Source: Synechococcaceae cyanobacterium RL_1_2
GTDB taxonomy: Bacteria; Cyanobacteriota; Cyanobacteriia; Cyanobacteriales; JAAUPO01
Assembly: GCA_012033095.1 (NCBI GenBank)
Contig: JAAUPO010000043.1
Location: 1 to 9,789 of the forward strand
Direction: 5' to 3'
DNA: 9,789 nucleotides
The notes under the pieces are model-generated. The model was not told the origin of the DNA, did not search any database, and saw only the letters and a program-made list of their open reading frames with translations. A program made the position numbers and the translations under genes. Below, one piece after another: positions 7,719-9,789 of this stretch (the stretch's first letter is position 1; every line of letters begins with the position of its first letter).

Positions 7719-8943
7719 GAGGAGTTGCTTCCTTCAATTGTTTTAACTCCTTCAAGGACGGTAAGCGATATTTGCGGGCATCAACCCAAGCGGCGGCGTA
7801 ACCAATCTTATTGCTATCGTAATCAATCCACATATAGCCATTTTCCCCCCAGCTCGTGCCCCAGGAATTTTTAATTAGCCATGCCCCCCGGTCATCATCC
7901 CAACCAATAATATTGATGGCATGGTTAATCTCCCCAGGAGCTTTTTCATTAAAGACCCCACCGCTATAGGCCACAAATAGAGGGGTAGCGTTAACCGTAG
8001 TGGTAACGGGGCCATAATCACAAAGAGCTTGTTTCATGGCTCCCACGGAGGGAATATTTCCAAATTGATCCACATAACCCCAAGCACTGGCGGTACTGAC
8101 TGCACTCAAACCCTGGAGGATAGCCGGTAGTTTATCGACTTTACAAACCCCCTCTACCCCTTGATAGGGGGATATTTCTACGCCAATACCTTTAGCCGTC
8201 ATGTACTCAAAAGCAGGCCCATACCAACCGCCCTGACAGCTTCCTGCTCCACTGCAATTGAGGATATTTTGTTCCGAAAGGTTGACCCGATCGCGGTAGG
8301 GACGAAATGCGGGGTTATGGTAGAGGGCACTGGCCTCAAAGGACGCAATGGCGGCAAAGGCCCAGCAACTGCCACAACTACCCTGATCCCGAACAGGGGT
8401 AATGATATTTTCATCCCGCCAATCAAAATAACTAGCATCAGGATTACAGGTAGATTGTTTTTGCCCTTCGCTATCGGTTAATAGGGCTAATGCTTTTTCA
8501 GCAATACGATTTTGGTTAATCGCTAATTCTTCTATATTATCGGGCAAAATAGTCCCGGCTAACTGGGCGGTAGTACGGCGCACTAATTCGTTATCGGCAA
8601 TTTCAAAATCTAGGCCCTTGCGTTTGGCATAATCAATCCAAACATCGCGATCGAAGATGGTAGAGAGGGATTCATTCAGGGGTCTGGTTTCATCGGTCGG
8701 CGTTTCTACTTGTGCATCTAAATTAGAAATTTCCTCGTCGGTTGTTCCATTCCCTGAGTTTTGGTCATCGTTGTTTTGATCTTCTTGATCTTCAAAGCCC
8801 TGTCCTTCCCCATCCCGATCTTCAGTTAAAGTTTCGCTCTCGGAGATAGTAGTAGAATCAAGCCCATTTTGACGTTGCTCCCGGCCACAGCCCAAGGTCA
8901 AACCGAGAATGGCAATGATGGGTAAAAGGAAACGATATTTCAT
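7711..8943 (-). CDS. Papain-like (C1 family) cysteine protease, predicted lipoprotein
   Basis: A 410-residue exported endopeptidase by family. Seen: a signal peptide with a hydrophobic core (5-17) ending LTLGC, giving a predicted lipidated Cys19; a low-complexity acidic linker (about 35-85) rich in Asp, Glu, Gln and Asn; a pro-region-like segment (about 90-165) without a clear ERFNIN motif; and a complete C1 domain (about 170-390). The catalytic set is present: Gln187 (oxyanion hole), Cys193 in [10 protein letters not shown], His341 in NHAINIIGW and Asn359 in [13 protein letters not shown], with CQGG at 236-239. Paired cysteines suit an oxidising periplasmic or outer location. A short basic tail (SLKELKQLK) follows. 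ATG 8943 is preceded by GGGGA about 8 nt upstream. The lipobox is atypical (Thr at -3) but within the broad lipoprotein pattern. Its target and membrane are unknown; papain-type enzymes are far commoner in eukaryotes than in bacteria. Confidence 0.9.
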   Translation of the reverse strand: MKYRFLLPIIAILGLTLGCGREQRQNGLDSTTISESETLTEDRDGEGQGFEDQEDQNNDDQNSGNGTTDEEISNLDAQVETPTDETRPLNESLSTIFDRDVWIDYAKRKGLDFEIADNELVRRTTAQLAGTILPDNIEELAINQNRIAEKALALLTDSEGQKQSTCNPDASYFDWRDENIITPVRDQGSCGSCWAFAAIASFEASALYHNPAFRPYRDRVNLSEQNILNCSGAGSCQGGWYGPAFEYMTAKGIGVEISPYQGVEGVCKVDKLPAILQGLSAVSTASAWGYVDQFGNIPSVGAMKQALCDYGPVTTTVNATPLFVAYSGGVFNEKAPGEINHAINIIGWDDDRGAWLIKNSWGTSWGENGYMWIDYDSNKIGYAAAWVDARKYRLPSLKELKQLKEATPLN

Positions 8944-8994
8944 GGAAAGATCCCCGGTTCAATTCATTCAAATTTCTTGTTGATGGTCTGTGGC

Positions 8995-9043
8995 TAAGAG
9001 TTACTCTTCGTTACTCTTATATATTTATATTGCGTATATTGCG
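8995..9043. promoter_or_regulatory. Repeat array in the divergent promoter region of the protease and small secreted protein
   Basis: GTTACTCTT is repeated at 9000-9008 and 9010-9018, exactly 10 bp apart. The first copy is also half of a perfect dyad, AAGAGT-T-ACTCTT (8996-9008), and TAAGAGT (8995-9001) pairs with ACTCTTA (9013-9019). Immediately after, TATATTGCG is repeated in tandem (9026-9034 and 9035-9043). One-turn spacing of direct repeats between two divergent genes resembles a response-regulator or dimer binding site, with AT-rich -10-like sequence (TATATA) between them. Confidence 0.45.
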
Positions 9044-9133
9044 GGTAAGGATAAAAGCTATGGGCAATAGATGATAGGTTACCCTGATTTAAAGATACTA
9101 AAAAGCTAACATAGTGGCTTGTGGAGCATGGTT

Positions 9134-9517
9134 ATGCAATCTTTCTTAAAAACGGGCTTAAGAAAACTTATTCCCCTTCCAACCAATAATGTAAATGTTT
9201 TAAATAATTTAAATGTTTTAAATGTTTTAATTATTGGCTTAATGGTTGGTTTATGCTTCATCACCCTAATTCCTGCTAGCAACGCAGCCAATATGTGTAA
9301 AACGGTCTCAGGATCAGAAATCTGTATTGCTGAAATTAAGCGCAGTGCCAAAAACTATTGGGAATATCGTTTAAAACTACAGGTGAACAACCAAGGCCAG
9401 GTAACTCTAATTTATGATTGTCGCGATCGCAGCCTAATTAAATTAATTAAATCTAACCCCAAGAACTTAACCTTTGACTATCACCTTATTGGCCATTGGA
9501 TCTGTGATTTAGTTTAG
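9134..9517 (+). CDS. Small secreted hypothetical protein with four cysteines
   Basis: From ATG 9134 the product has 127 residues. A basic start (KTGLRK), a short Asn/Val/Leu-rich stretch and a hydrophobic core (LIIGLMVGLCFITLI) end in PASNAAN, a good signal-peptidase I site after SNA. The mature part (about 75 residues) contains MCKTVSGSEICIAEIKRSAK, NYWEYRLKLQ and YDCRDR, and ends WICDLV. Its four cysteines could form two disulfides. I do not recognise a named domain, though the pattern looks like a conserved small exported protein. I chose ATG 9134 because GGAG at 9123-9126 lies 7 nt upstream; ATG 9128 and TTG 9119 are in frame but sit on or before that site. It is divergent from the protease and shares its control region, so the two may be co-regulated; this is inference. 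Confidence 0.7.
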   Translation: MQSFLKTGLRKLIPLPTNNVNVLNNLNVLNVLIIGLMVGLCFITLIPASNAANMCKTVSGSEICIAEIKRSAKNYWEYRLKLQVNNQGQVTLIYDCRDRSLIKLIKSNPKNLTFDYHLIGHWICDLV

Positions 9518-9542
9518 CAATTTTGTAATTAACACCACGGCT

Positions 9543-9789
9543 TTAGTTTGGCTCGATGGGCTTACTATCCTTTTCTCCGTCCACCTGTTCCCGTAAGCTT
9601 TTGCCGGCAATTTTGGTCACAAACACCGTAACAGCAATGGTGGCCAATAAACCCACGAGGTTAAGGATCATTTTTAGGGTGTCACTGTTATCTGTTTCCC
9701 CAGCTATGGCTAAAATTAGGTAAATAACCAAGATAAACGTATAAAACCGTACCTGGCATCATGCCAATCCAAGAAGATAAAACGTAATC
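9543..9789 (-). CDS. TVP38/TMEM64 (DedA-like, SNARE-associated) membrane protein, C-terminal part, with apparent frameshift
   Basis: Only the C-terminal end is in the window; the start lies beyond the right edge. The 5' part reads DYVLSSWIGMMPGTVLYVYL, matching the conserved GMxPGTxxYVYLG block of TVP38/TMEM64 proteins. After a frame change the last transmembrane segment follows (MILNLVGLLATIAVTVFVTK), then IAGKSLREQV and a charged tail ending in EPN. The break is at an A4 run (9712-9715 plus strand): removing one base joins the parts as GYLPNLAIAGETDNSDTLK. These inner-membrane proteins have re-entrant helices; some relatives act in lipid transport, but the function of the cyanobacterial ones is not settled. 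It converges with the small secreted protein gene, 25 bp apart, with no clear terminator between. Confidence 0.8.

Noticed and set aside
8161..8481. Plus-strand 106-codon and minus-strand 79-codon ORFs
   Set aside because: Both lie within the C1 protease domain in other frames, and the protease frame carries all catalytic residues.
9119..9127. Longer TTG start for the small secreted protein
   Set aside because: The GGAG at 9123-9126 would lie inside the gene; it is correctly spaced only for ATG 9134.
1..9789. CRISPR array, tRNA or rRNA genes, insertion sequences, Yfr1-type RNA motif
   Set aside because: Looked for by eye on both strands; no regular spacer-repeat pattern, cloverleaf, transposase or the conserved ACTCCTCACAC motif was seen.

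Overview
The window is almost certainly cyanobacterial chromosome. The octamer GCGATCGC (HIP1) and close variants recur many times (for example near 907, 2431, 3893, 5186, 6582, 6658, 7139, 7217, 7438 and 9421). The proteins also have cyanobacterial character, notably a CyAbrB-type regulator, and base composition is moderately AT-rich. The genes look like those of a unicellular Synechocystis/Cyanothece-like lineage, but the species cannot be fixed from sequence alone.

Layout, left to right: (a) 1-2705, minus strand: a P-type IIA (Ca2+-type) cation ATPase, cut by the left edge. (b) 2880-4482, minus: cofactor-independent phosphoglycerate mutase (gpmI). (c) 4483-5628: an AT-rich, 1.15-kb intergenic stretch with short repeats, palindromes and one candidate 41-residue membrane mini-protein. 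(d) 5629-5994, plus: a CyAbrB transcription regulator, followed by a possible small convergent ORF. (e) 6418-7718, plus: gamma-glutamyl phosphate reductase (proA). (f) 7711-8943, minus: a predicted lipoprotein papain-like (C1) cysteine protease, whose 3' end overlaps that of proA by 8 bp. (g) 8944-9133: a divergent promoter region with ordered direct repeats. (h) 9134-9517, plus: a small secreted four-cysteine protein. (i) 9543-9789, minus: the C-terminal part of a TVP38/TMEM64 (DedA-like) membrane protein, cut by the right edge.

The most striking pattern is that four of the seven clear protein genes are interrupted by single-base indels: ATPase, gpmI (twice), proA and the TVP38 protein. All five lie in A/T homopolymers of 4-7 bases. 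In each case the next frame continues the family sequence without loss of conserved residues. This points to homopolymer errors in the underlying assembly, or less likely to very recent gene decay. The genes are therefore annotated across the breaks as single genes.

No operon of obviously cooperating genes is seen. This is a mixed housekeeping neighbourhood (ion transport, glycolysis, proline synthesis, regulation) with a few unrecognised small genes. I found no CRISPR array, tRNA, rRNA, transposon or evident defence system. The possibly new items are the small ORFs, the acidic-linker lipoprotein protease and the repeat-rich control regions.
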